From Pseudomonas sp. FP1742 (lineage in GTDB: Bacteria > Pseudomonadota > Gammaproteobacteria > Pseudomonadales > Pseudomonadaceae), in contig NZ_CP117460.1 in the NCBI RefSeq assembly GCF_030687145.1, positions 1,736,001 through 1,800,000 of the forward strand: a DNA stretch of 64,000 bases. Reading direction: 5' to 3'. Each line of letters opens with the position of its first letter. Position 1 is the first letter of the stretch. Of the stretch, positions 19,060 through 26,965 are shown one piece after another. The notes beneath the pieces are model-generated. The model was not told the origin of the DNA, did no database searches, and worked only from the letters and a program-made list of their open reading frames with translations. A program made the translations under genes and the position numbers.

Positions 19060-19501
19060 GTCACATACCCCCTGCTTGTGTAAAAGGATATGAGAGTCAA
19101 ACAGGCACTGGGTGGGCTGTCTACTATCAGAAATTACAGATGGGTACTAAAATCCGACAAGCGGCTAGATGTAGGCCAGCCTGTTTAGTCAGGGGGATTG
19201 TTTCGAATTTCTGAGCGCGCTTTGTAGGTCAGGGTGGTACCCAGATACGCTCAAGAATGGTCTGCTGATTCTGTCGGATTTATGGCGTGCTTCTTGAGAG
19301 ATGGATTAGCGGTGTTACCCCGCACTCCGTTTGCCCGGGAGTCCCGCATACCTGTTAGTTTTGACAGTAGACAGTCAGTGCCATCTAGCGCTGTCATACC
19401 CATGGGGTTTCACCCAATTTATATCCTTGCTGTGGCGTCTCTGATTGTTTGATACGAGTGTCAAGGATTGGTATCGCATCAGAGTCCTCGAGGAGGCAGT
19501 C
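19060..19501. other. Non-coding stretch between two divergent unrecognised genes
   Basis: This 442-base AT-richer gap separates the leftward 94-residue gene from the rightward 221-residue gene. I see no convincing gene: a 72-codon frame at 19234-19452 has no ribosome binding site and no domain. A possible promoter with a perfect TTGACA lies at 19361-19389. No tRNA end, integrase or terminal repeat was found to explain how the segment arrived. Confidence 0.5.
19361..19389 (+). promoter_or_regulatory. Possible sigma-70 promoter of the 221-residue orphan gene
   Basis: A consensus -35 box TTGACA (19361-19366) is followed after 17 bases by TCTAGC (19384-19389), a weak -10 box. It would start transcription about 105 bases before the gene at 19502. 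The -10 match is poor, so this is tentative. Confidence 0.3.
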
Positions 19502-20167
19502 ATGGAAAATCTTGAATATCGGAAACTGCAAGGGATGGAAGTGGAGTTTGTGTCGGGGAGGTTGGAGGAAAATCTTCGCGAACGGGCGATCGGTTACACC
19601 GTTACTTTCAATTTGGTTCTGGATTTCACGCATTTTGTGCAGATGGCGAACGTCTACATTCCGGACTATTTGAAAGAGGCAACTAACGCGATTCGGCCCG
19701 AATTGGGAGGGCTGGCCTATCATAACAACTACCGTCCGTTTAATAGTGATGCCGGGACGATCGTCAACAACGCAAAGCTTTTCGAACTCTTCACGAATCG
19801 TGATTCATACATGGAGGGCTGGATCGGTGGGGAGATGGAAAGGCGATATAGCAAGCCGGAGTTCACAATAGTTGGTGACAAGTTGTCCATCACGGCACGA
19901 CAGGACTTTCGCTGGGAAGACGAGGGGCGCCAGATCGAGATCAAAGATCTTGGGATTATCCCCTTTCATTGGGCGCTTACCCTGATAGAACAGCTCGAGA
20001 AAGAGTCTGAAAAACTGACGCCTGTTTCGAGGGTGACGCTCATGTACACCCAAGAAGAGTCCGTCGTAATCGACGGTGTCGAAATGCTCAAGGGCGTACG
20101 TTACATCAATGGCAAAGCATTGAGTTTTGGTCCAATCACTGACAAACAGGTGCTGACCGCGGGCTGA
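19502..20167 (+). CDS. Unrecognised 221-residue protein in the flhB-flhA gap
   Basis: The ATG at 19502 is preceded by GAGGAGGCAGTC, a strong ribosome binding site, so the gene is probably real. The 221-residue product has no signal peptide and no obvious membrane helix, is rich in Glu and aromatic residues, and contains YHNNYRPFNSDAGTIVNN and a C-terminal YINGKALSFGPITDKQ. I cannot assign a family. It sits between flhB and flhA in AT-richer DNA, in the same direction as flhA. A role in motility is possible only by position; a passenger gene in a tolerant site is equally likely. Confidence 0.65.
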   Translation: MENLEYRKLQGMEVEFVSGRLEENLRERAIGYTVTFNLVLDFTHFVQMANVYIPDYLKEATNAIRPELGGLAYHNNYRPFNSDAGTIVNNAKLFELFTNRDSYMEGWIGGEMERRYSKPEFTIVGDKLSITARQDFRWEDEGRQIEIKDLGIIPFHWALTLIEQLEKESEKLTPVSRVTLMYTQEESVVIDGVEMLKGVRYINGKALSFGPITDKQVLTAG

Positions 20168-20204
20168 CTTATCAAATGCTCTGTTGTTGCGGTTGCCGAG
20201 CACG

Positions 20205-20307
20205 GGAAACTGTGTCCGGCTGCGCAGTCGTCGTAAAACCCTTGCGGGGACTTTCGAGCGCGCGACCCCGGCTCGAACGCAGCCTCGCAGGCTTGGCAGC
20301 TGTTACA
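20205..20307. repeat. Degenerate palindromic repeat remnant upstream of flhA
   Basis: GCAGCCTCGCAGGCTTGGCAGC at about 20279-20300 followed by TGTTACA resembles one arm of the long inverted repeat at 58862-58969 (CAGCCTCG...CTCGGCAGCTGCTACA). The left arm is hardly recognisable (GTGTCCGGCTGCGCAG at about 20213). It lies at the junction between the unrecognised genes and the flhA promoter. Confidence 0.45.
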
Positions 20308-20348
20308 AAAGCCCAATAAATCCCTCTATTTTCCGCCTCTGCAAAAGT

Positions 20349-20364
20349 TGGAAGGCTTCTTGCA
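20349..20364 (+). promoter_or_regulatory. Sigma-54 promoter of flhA
   Basis: TGGAAGGCTTCTTGCA has GG at 20350-20351 and GC at 20362-20363 with 10 bases between. It is 62 bases before the flhA start. The insertion between flhB and flhA therefore leaves flhA with its own RpoN promoter. Confidence 0.82.
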
Positions 20365-20425
20365 GTAGCCGCCCTGCGCCTGCTTCAGGCGTCAAAAGTT
20401 TGCGTTAAAGGAACGGGGAAAACCG

Positions 20426-22555
20426 GTGGATCGCTCTCAGTTAATCAGCAATGCCCGCACAAACATTGCCGACCTCAGTCGGGGCAATCTGGGTGTGCCG
20501 CTGTTGCTGCTGGTCATGCTGGCCATGATGATGTTGCCGGTGCCGCCGTTCCTGCTGGACGTGTTTTTCACCTTCAACATTGCCTTGTCCATCGTTGTGT
20601 TGCTGGTCTGCGTGTACGCCTTGCGGCCACTGGATTTTGCGGTGTTCCCGACCATTCTGCTGGTGGCGACGTTGTTGCGACTGGCGCTGAACGTGGCCTC
20701 GACGCGGGTGGTGATGCTCCACGGTCAGGACGGCCATGCCGCCGCCGGCAAGGTGATTCAGGCCTTCGGCGAAGTGGTGATCGGCGGTAACTACGTGGTC
20801 GGTATCGTGGTCTTCGCGATTTTGATGATCATCAACTTTGTCGTGGTGACCAAGGGCGCCGGGCGGATTTCCGAGGTGAGCGCGCGTTTCACCCTCGATG
20901 CGATGCCGGGCAAACAGATGGCCATCGATGCCGACTTGAACGCCGGCCTGATCGACCAGAACCAGGCAAAACTGCGCCGGATGGAAGTAGCTCAGGAGGC
21001 CGAGTTCTACGGTTCCATGGATGGTGCCAGCAAATTCGTGCGCGGTGACGCCATCGCCGGCCTGCTGATTCTGTTCATCAACCTGATCGGTGGCATGGCG
21101 GTCGGGATCTTCCAGCACGGCATGAGCTTCGGTGACGCCGGCAAGGTTTACGCGCTGTTGACCATTGGTGACGGTTTGGTGGCGCAATTGCCATCACTGC
21201 TGTTGTCGACCGCCGCGGCGATCATGGTGACCCGTGCTTCCGGCTCGGAAGACATGGGCAAGCAGATCGGTCGCCAGATGTTCGCCTCGCCAAAAGCCTT
21301 GGCGGTAGCCGCTGGCTTGATGGCGGTGATGGGCCTGGTGCCGGGCATGCCGCATGTCTCCTTTCTGTCCATGGCGGCCCTGGCGGCCGGTGGCGCTTAC
21401 CTGTTCTGGAAGAAGCAGAACGCCGTCAAGGTTCAGGCCCTGCAAGAGGTCAAGCGTCAGCAGGAGCTGCTGCCGTCGCCGGCCCGAGCTCAGGAAACCA
21501 AGGAGCTTGGCTGGGATGACGTGACGCCGATCGACATGATCGGCCTGGAAGTCGGCTACCGCCTGATTCCGCTGGTGGACCGCAACCAGGGTGGTCAGTT
21601 GCTGGCGCGGATCAAGGGTGTGCGTAAAAAGCTCTCCCAGGACCTGGGCTTCCTGATGCCGACTGTGCATATCCGTGACAACCTCGACCTCGCACCCAGT
21701 GCCTATCGCCTGACCCTGATGGGCGTGATCCTGGCTGAAGCCGAGATTTACCCGGACCGGGAACTGGCGATCAACCCGGGGCAGGTCTACGGCACGCTCA
21801 ACGGCATTACCGCCAAAGATCCGGCTTTTGGCCTGGAAGCGGTGTGGATCGAAATCAGCCAGCGCGCCCAGGCGCAATCCCTCGGTTACACCGTGGTCGA
21901 TGCCAGTACGGTCGTGGCAACCCACTTGAACCAGATTCTGTACAAGCATTCCAGCGAGCTGATCGGCCACGAAGAAGTCCAGCAACTCATGCAATTGCTG
22001 GCCAAAAGCTCACCGAAGCTGGCTGAAGAACTGGTGCCGGGGGTGGTTTCGCTGTCGCAACTGCTCAAAGTCTTGCAGGCGTTGCTGGCCGAGCAGGTGC
22101 CGGTACGGGACATTCGCAGCATCGCCGAAGCCATCGCGAACAACGCTGCCAAGAGTCAAGATACTGCCGCTTTGGTGGCCGCGGTGCGTGTCGGCGTATC
22201 CCGTGCAATCGTGCAAAGCATTGTAGGCACTGAGTCGGAGCTGCCTGTGATCACCTTGGAGCCAAGGTTGGAACAAATATTGCTCAATAGTCTTCAGAAG
22301 GCAGGACAAGGCTCGGAAGAGGGTGTTCTGCTGGAGCCAAGCATGGCGGAGAAACTGCAACGCTCATTGATCGATGCGGCGCAGCGTCAGGAAATGCAAG
22401 GTCAACCGGTGATTCTGCTGGTGGCCGGTCCGGTTCGCGCGATGCTCTCGCGATTCGGTCGGCTGGCAGTCCCGGGCTTGCACGTGTTGGCTTACCAGGA
22501 AATTCCTGACAACAAGCAAGTGACCATCGTTGCGACAGTAGGGCCCAACGGCTGA
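20426..22555 (+). CDS. flhA: Flagellar export gate protein FlhA
   Basis: FlhA is the nonameric export gate that couples proton flow to secretion and binds chaperone-substrate complexes. It has 709 residues with about eight transmembrane helices in the first 330. The conserved cytoplasmic loop GRISEVSARFTLDAMPGKQM is followed later by LNAGLIDQNQAKLRR. The large C-terminal domain begins at about 350 (TPIDMIGLEVGYRLIPLVD). The start is GTG at 20426, preceded by AAAGGAACGGGG. It is followed 11 bases later by flhF. Confidence 0.97.
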   Translation: MDRSQLISNARTNIADLSRGNLGVPLLLLVMLAMMMLPVPPFLLDVFFTFNIALSIVVLLVCVYALRPLDFAVFPTILLVATLLRLALNVASTRVVMLHGQDGHAAAGKVIQAFGEVVIGGNYVVGIVVFAILMIINFVVVTKGAGRISEVSARFTLDAMPGKQMAIDADLNAGLIDQNQAKLRRMEVAQEAEFYGSMDGASKFVRGDAIAGLLILFINLIGGMAVGIFQHGMSFGDAGKVYALLTIGDGLVAQLPSLLLSTAAAIMVTRASGSEDMGKQIGRQMFASPKALAVAAGLMAVMGLVPGMPHVSFLSMAALAAGGAYLFWKKQNAVKVQALQEVKRQQELLPSPARAQETKELGWDDVTPIDMIGLEVGYRLIPLVDRNQGGQLLARIKGVRKKLSQDLGFLMPTVHIRDNLDLAPSAYRLTLMGVILAEAEIYPDRELAINPGQVYGTLNGITAKDPAFGLEAVWIEISQRAQAQSLGYTVVDASTVVATHLNQILYKHSSELIGHEEVQQLMQLLAKSSPKLAEELVPGVVSLSQLLKVLQALLAEQVPVRDIRSIAEAIANNAAKSQDTAALVAAVRVGVSRAIVQSIVGTESELPVITLEPRLEQILLNSLQKAGQGSEEGVLLEPSMAEKLQRSLIDAAQRQEMQGQPVILLVAGPVRAMLSRFGRLAVPGLHVLAYQEIPDNKQVTIVATVGPNG

Positions 22556-22566
22556 GGTAGTGGTTT

Positions 22567-23895
22567 ATGCAAGTTAAGCGTTTTTTCGCCGCCGATATGC
22601 GTCAGGCCATGAAACTGGTTCGTGATGAGCTGGGCGCCGATGCCGCCATCATTGGCAATCGCCGGATCGCCGGTGGTGTCGAGCTGACGGCTGCCCTGGA
22701 TTACAAATTGTCGGCGCTGGCCCCGCGTGTCCCGAACATGGAACTCGAGGACGAGCTGCGCAAGACCCAGTCGCGGATCGTCACTGCCCAGGCCGAGCTG
22801 AGCCTGCGCGGCGATGGCGAGAGCGACAAGACCACCAATCGCCAGTTGTTCGCCGGCCTGCCGTTGACCGCCGCCGAACCGCTGATCGAGCCAACCTACG
22901 CCGAACCTCGTCGTGCAGCGCCGGCCCCTGCGCCAGCCTCCGGCGGTGTGGACCCGCGCGCCTTCGATTCGATGCGTTTCGAACTCAATAGCCTGCGTGA
23001 ACTGATGGAAGTGCAGCTTGGCTCGCTGGCCTGGAATCAGCTGCAAGGCAGCCGTCCGGCTCAGGCCAATCTTTGGCGTCGTCTGCAGCGTATCGGCCTG
23101 TCCGGCCCGTTGTCGCGAGATCTGCTGGCGCTGATTACCGACATTGAAGAGCCTCGTCAGGCCTGGCGCATGTTGCTCGCGCACCTGGCGCGGATGATTG
23201 CCACCCCGGAAGTCGAGCCGCTGGAAGAGGGTGGTGTCATTGCCATGGTCGGCCCGGCCGGCATGGGCAAGACCACCACACTGGCCAAGCTCGCGGCCCG
23301 TTACGTGCTCAAGTACGGCGCGCAGAACATCGCGCTGGTGAGCATGGACAGCTATCGCATTGGTGCTCAGGAACAGCTCAAGACCTTGGGCCGGATCCTC
23401 AACGTGTCGGTGACCCACGTCGACCCGGGTCAATCCCTGGTGCAGGCGCTGGAACCATTGCTGCGCAAACGCGTGGTGCTGATCGATACCGCCGGCCTTC
23501 AGGCCAGCGATCCGGCCCTGCGCATGCAGCTCGAAAGCCTGGCCGGGCGCGGCATCAAATCAAAAAATTATCTGGTTCTGGCAACCACCAGCCAGAAACA
23601 GGTTCTAACTGCCGCTTATCACAGTTACAAACGCTGCGGCCTCGCCGGCTGCATCCTGACTAAACTGGATGAAACGGCAAGTCTTGGCGAGGTGTTGAGC
23701 CTGGCTATCAGTCATGAGTTGCCGGTGGCTTACCTGACCGATGGTCCGCGGATCCCGGATGATTTGCATCTGCCGCGCCGTCATCAACTGGTCAGTCGCG
23801 CCGTTAGCGTGCAAATGCAGGAAGAACCCAGCGAAGAAGCCATGGCTGACATGTTCGCTGATATTTACCACAGCCCGACCAAGCAGGTTGGCTGA
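22567..23895 (+). CDS. flhF: Flagellar placement GTPase FlhF
   Basis: FlhF is an SRP-type GTPase that fixes polar placement of the flagellum together with FleN. It has 442 residues: a basic N-terminal B domain (MQVKRFFAADMRQAMKLVRDE, shown here to 21 residues at most), a linker with APAPAPASGG, and an NG domain with P-loop GPAGMGKTTT at about 229-238. Other G motifs are DSYRIGAQEQL, LIDTAGLQ and TKLDE. The TKLDE guanine-specificity motif is intact. Confidence 0.95.
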   Translation: MQVKRFFAADMRQAMKLVRDELGADAAIIGNRRIAGGVELTAALDYKLSALAPRVPNMELEDELRKTQSRIVTAQAELSLRGDGESDKTTNRQLFAGLPLTAAEPLIEPTYAEPRRAAPAPAPASGGVDPRAFDSMRFELNSLRELMEVQLGSLAWNQLQGSRPAQANLWRRLQRIGLSGPLSRDLLALITDIEEPRQAWRMLLAHLARMIATPEVEPLEEGGVIAMVGPAGMGKTTTLAKLAARYVLKYGAQNIALVSMDSYRIGAQEQLKTLGRILNVSVTHVDPGQSLVQALEPLLRKRVVLIDTAGLQASDPALRMQLESLAGRGIKSKNYLVLATTSQKQVLTAAYHSYKRCGLAGCILTKLDETASLGEVLSLAISHELPVAYLTDGPRIPDDLHLPRRHQLVSRAVSVQMQEEPSEEAMADMFADIYHSPTKQVG

Positions 23896-24011
23896 GGTAT
23901 TAATGAACATTTTTTGTACCTACATCGATGGTCTGCCATGCATTGTTCCGATGGTGAACGCGCAGCCAGTAATGTGGCCTCCGTCTAAGTAAGACAAGGT
24001 AAAGAAATAAC

Positions 24012-24842
24012 ATGGGCAGCATGCATCCCGTACAGGTGATCGCGGTGACCGGCGGCAAAGGTGGCGTCGGGAAGACTAACGTGTCAGTGAACTTGTCCCT
24101 GGCTCTAGCTGAGCTCGGCCGGCGCGTCATGCTGCTGGATGCCGATCTGGGGCTGGCGAACGTCGACGTTCTGTTGGGACTGACACCCAAACGCACACTC
24201 GCCGACGTGATCGAAGGCCGCTGTGAGCTGCGCGACGTGCTGTTGCAGGGGCCTGGCGGAATCCGCATTGTCCCGGCCGCGTCCGGCACCCAGAGCATGG
24301 TTCATCTGAGCCCGGCCCAGCACGCCGGCCTGATCCAGGCATTCAGTGACATCGGCGACAACCTCGACGTATTGGTGATCGACACCGCCGCGGGCATTGG
24401 GGACTCGGTAGTCAGCTTCGTACGCGCCGCGCAGGAAGTCTTGCTGGTGGTATGCGATGAGCCGACCTCGATCACCGACGCCTACGCGCTGATCAAACTG
24501 CTTAACCGCGATTACGGCATGAACCGCTTCCGCGTCCTGGCCAACATGGCGCAGAGCCCGCAGGAAGGGCGCAACCTGTTCGCCAAGTTGACCAAGGTCA
24601 CGGATCGCTTCCTCGACGTCGCCTTACAATACGTCGGTGCGGTGCCTTACGACGAAAGCGTGCGCAAGGCTGTGCAGAAGCAGCGTGCGGTCTACGAAGC
24701 CTTTCCGCGTTCCAAGTGCGCCCTGGCGTTCAAGGCCATCGCGCAAAAAGTCGATACCTGGCCACTGCCGGCCAACCCGCGTGGGCACTTGGAGTTTTTC
24801 GTCGAGCGCCTCGTGCAACAAACGGCAGGACCTGTGCTATGA
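24012..24842 (+). CDS. fleN: Flagellar number regulator FleN (FlhG), ParA/MinD-type ATPase
   Basis: FleN is an ATPase that antagonises FleQ and keeps the number of polar flagella low. It has 276 residues with the deviant Walker A GGKGGVGKT at about 14-22, Walker B LLDADLGLANVDVLLG and the switch IDTAAGIGDSVVSF. The start is ATG at 24012, with a later ATG at 24021 (MHPVQVIAV) as an alternative. Its stop overlaps the fliA start by 4 bases. Confidence 0.95.
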   Translation: MGSMHPVQVIAVTGGKGGVGKTNVSVNLSLALAELGRRVMLLDADLGLANVDVLLGLTPKRTLADVIEGRCELRDVLLQGPGGIRIVPAASGTQSMVHLSPAQHAGLIQAFSDIGDNLDVLVIDTAAGIGDSVVSFVRAAQEVLLVVCDEPTSITDAYALIKLLNRDYGMNRFRVLANMAQSPQEGRNLFAKLTKVTDRFLDVALQYVGAVPYDESVRKAVQKQRAVYEAFPRSKCALAFKAIAQKVDTWPLPANPRGHLEFFVERLVQQTAGPVL

Positions 24843-25579
24843 CAGCCAGCGGTTACAACCTCTACAAGAAGTCGGCACGTGACGCGCAGTACGAGCTGAT
24901 CGAGCGTTACGCGCCATTGGTCAAACGCATTGCCTACCACTTGCTGGCGCGTCTGCCGGCCAGTGTCCAGGTCGAAGACCTGATCCAGGCCGGGATGATC
25001 GGCCTGCTTGAAGTATCAACCAAATACGACGCCAGCAAAGGCGCGAGTTTCGAGACGTACGCGGGCATTCGAATCCGCGGCGCGATGCTCGATGAAGTGC
25101 GCAAGGGGGACTGGGCGCCACGTTCGGTCCACCGCAATACCCGCATGGTCAGCGACGCGATTCGCTCGATTGAAGCTAAAACCGGCCGTGACGCTAAAGA
25201 TCACGAAGTTGCGGCCGAACTCCAATTGAGTCTCGACGATTATTACGGGATTTTGAACGACACCCTGGGCAGCCGGTTATTCAGTTTCGACGATCTGTTG
25301 CAGGACGGCGAACACGAAGGGCTGCATGAGGATGGCGCGAGTGCTCATCTCGAGCCGTCACGCGATCTGGAAGATGAACGCTTCCAGGCAGCGCTGGCGG
25401 ACGCGATTGCCAATTTGCCGGAGCGTGAGCGACTGGTGTTGGCGCTGTACTACGACGAGGAGTTGAATCTCAAGGAAATCGGTGAGGTCCTGGGGGTCAG
25501 CGAGTCGCGGGTCAGCCAGTTACACAGCCAGTGCGCGGCCCGTTTGCGGGGGCGTTTGGGGGAGTGGCGAGCGCGCTGA
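24839..25579 (+). CDS. fliA: Flagellar sigma factor FliA (sigma-28)
   Basis: FliA directs transcription of late flagellar genes including fliC and is held by FlgM until the hook is finished. It has 246 residues with sigma region 2 (ERYAPLVKRIAYHLLARLP, then FETYAGIRIRGAMLDEVRK), region 3, and region 4 (LPERERLVLALYYDEELNL and GVSESRVSQLHSQ). The ATG at 24839 gives the family length and a 4-base ATGA overlap with fleN. Longer in-frame starts inside fleN are rejected. Confidence 0.96.
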   Translation: MTASGYNLYKKSARDAQYELIERYAPLVKRIAYHLLARLPASVQVEDLIQAGMIGLLEVSTKYDASKGASFETYAGIRIRGAMLDEVRKGDWAPRSVHRNTRMVSDAIRSIEAKTGRDAKDHEVAAELQLSLDDYYGILNDTLGSRLFSFDDLLQDGEHEGLHEDGASAHLEPSRDLEDERFQAALADAIANLPERERLVLALYYDEELNLKEIGEVLGVSESRVSQLHSQCAARLRGRLGEWRAR

Positions 25580-25581
25580 AG

Positions 25582-25599
25582 GCAGTGTGGGGACACTGC
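25582..25599 (+). other. Perfect short hairpin after fliA
   Basis: GCAGTGT-GGGG-ACACTGC forms a 7-base-pair stem with a 4-base loop starting three bases after the fliA stop. A second imperfect hairpin follows (CCGGTG ... CACCGG, about 25608-25632). There is no T-run, so this is not a classic intrinsic terminator. It may stabilise an mRNA end or be a processing site. Confidence 0.45.
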
Positions 25600-25746
25600 G
25601 AATGGAGCCGGTGTGGGGTTGAACTGCACCGGTCTCGATCTGTTGTGCTCCAGACAGTCATTGAGTGCTTTGCCGGATTGATTGAAATGGCGCGTCCAGG
25701 TGCTGGGCGCGTTTAAGACTGCTTGGAGGTCGAATTGGACAAGAAC

Positions 25747-26118
25747 ATGAAAATCCTCATCGTTGATGACTTCTCAACGATGCGGCGGATCATAAAAAAC
25801 CTGTTGCGTGACCTTGGGTTCACCAACACGGTCGAGGCTGACGATGGCACCACTGCCATTCCGGTTCTCAACAGCGGGAGCATCGACTTTCTGGTAACGG
25901 ACTGGAACATGCCGGGCATGACCGGTATCGATCTGCTGCGTCACGTGCGCGCCGATGAAAAGCTCAAGCATCTGCCAGTGCTGATGGTGACCGCCGAAGC
26001 CAAGCGCGAGCAAATCATCGAAGCGGCCCAGGCCGGTGTTAACGGCTATGTGGTCAAACCCTTCACAGCCCAGGCGTTGAAAGAAAAAATCGAGAAGATT
26101 TTCGAACGCATCGGCTGA
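25747..26118 (+). CDS. cheY: Chemotaxis response regulator CheY
   Basis: CheY-P binds FliM and reverses the motor. It is a 123-residue single receiver domain with Asp7/Asp8, phosphoacceptor Asp52 in VTDWNMPG, Thr at VTAEAK and Lys in VVKPFTA. I use the ATG at 25747 ([14 protein letters not shown]). A TTG at 25735 with GGAGGT just upstream would give four more residues (LDKN) and cannot be excluded. It is the first gene of cheYZAB. Confidence 0.95.
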   Translation: MKILIVDDFSTMRRIIKNLLRDLGFTNTVEADDGTTAIPVLNSGSIDFLVTDWNMPGMTGIDLLRHVRADEKLKHLPVLMVTAEAKREQIIEAAQAGVNGYVVKPFTAQALKEKIEKIFERIG

Positions 26119-26139
26119 TGTACTGCGCACGGGGGAGCT

Positions 26140-26928
26140 ATGGAGCATAACGAATCTTCACAGGGCGATTTCGAGTCGACCCTGAAAAAACACGCGGTCG
26201 AACTGGTCGAAAGCCTTGAAAAAGGCAGGTTCGGCGACGCTGTGCAACTGATCCATGAGCTCAACCAGACCCGTGACCGCGGCCTGTATCAGGAAGTAGG
26301 CAAGCTCACCCGCGAGCTGCATAGCGCGATCGTCAATTTCCAGATTGACCCGCACATGCCGCAAGCCGAGGAAGTGTCTCAGATCACGGATGCCACCGAG
26401 CGCCTGTCCTATGTGGTCAAGCTGACCGAGGCCGCGGCCAACCGCACCATGGACCTGGTGGAAAACGCCACGCCGCTGATCAACAGCCTGAGCGACGAAG
26501 CTCAGGCGCTGAGCACGGATTGGGGGCGGTTCATGCGTCGCGAAGTCGGGGCTGAAGAGTTCCGCGAACTGGCCCGGCGGGTCGACGGTTTCCTGACACG
26601 CAGCAGTGAAGACAACCGCGTCGTGTCGAGCAACCTCAACGACATTTTGCTGGCCCAGGATTACCAGGACCTAACCGGTCAGGTGATCAAGCGTGTGACC
26701 CAACTGGTCACCGAAGTTGAAAGCAACCTGCTCAAGCTCGTACTCATGGCCAGCCAGGTAGACCGCTTTGCGGGTATCGAACATGACCGTGAAGCGATGC
26801 TGGCTGAAAAAGATCCGCAAAAACATCTCTCTCAGGGTGAAGGTCCGCAGATTCATGCCGATAAAAGAGAAGACGTTGTGTCCGGTCAGGACGATGTGGA
26901 CGATTTGCTATCCAGTCTTGGATTTTAG
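26140..26928 (+). CDS. cheZ: CheY-P phosphatase CheZ
   Basis: CheZ dephosphorylates CheY-P. It has 262 residues, mostly long helices, with the catalytic region LLAQDYQDLTGQVIKRVTQLV (shown to 21; the key part is QDYQDLTGQ) and a C-terminal CheY-binding peptide DVDDLLSSLGF. It lies 21 bases after cheY. Confidence 0.95.
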   Translation: MEHNESSQGDFESTLKKHAVELVESLEKGRFGDAVQLIHELNQTRDRGLYQEVGKLTRELHSAIVNFQIDPHMPQAEEVSQITDATERLSYVVKLTEAAANRTMDLVENATPLINSLSDEAQALSTDWGRFMRREVGAEEFRELARRVDGFLTRSSEDNRVVSSNLNDILLAQDYQDLTGQVIKRVTQLVTEVESNLLKLVLMASQVDRFAGIEHDREAMLAEKDPQKHLSQGEGPQIHADKREDVVSGQDDVDDLLSSLGF

Positions 26929-26965
26929 TTTTCTGGGTTTTTAGACCTGTAGGAGCACCCCCTTA

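Noticed and set aside
19234..19452. A 72-codon plus-strand frame in the flhB-flhA gap
   Set aside because: It has no ribosome binding site or domain, and the segment looks like upstream region of the gene at 19502.
25640..25690. Sigma-28 promoter before cheY (GCCGGATT resembling GCCGATAA)
   Set aside because: There is no matching -35 element at the required distance.
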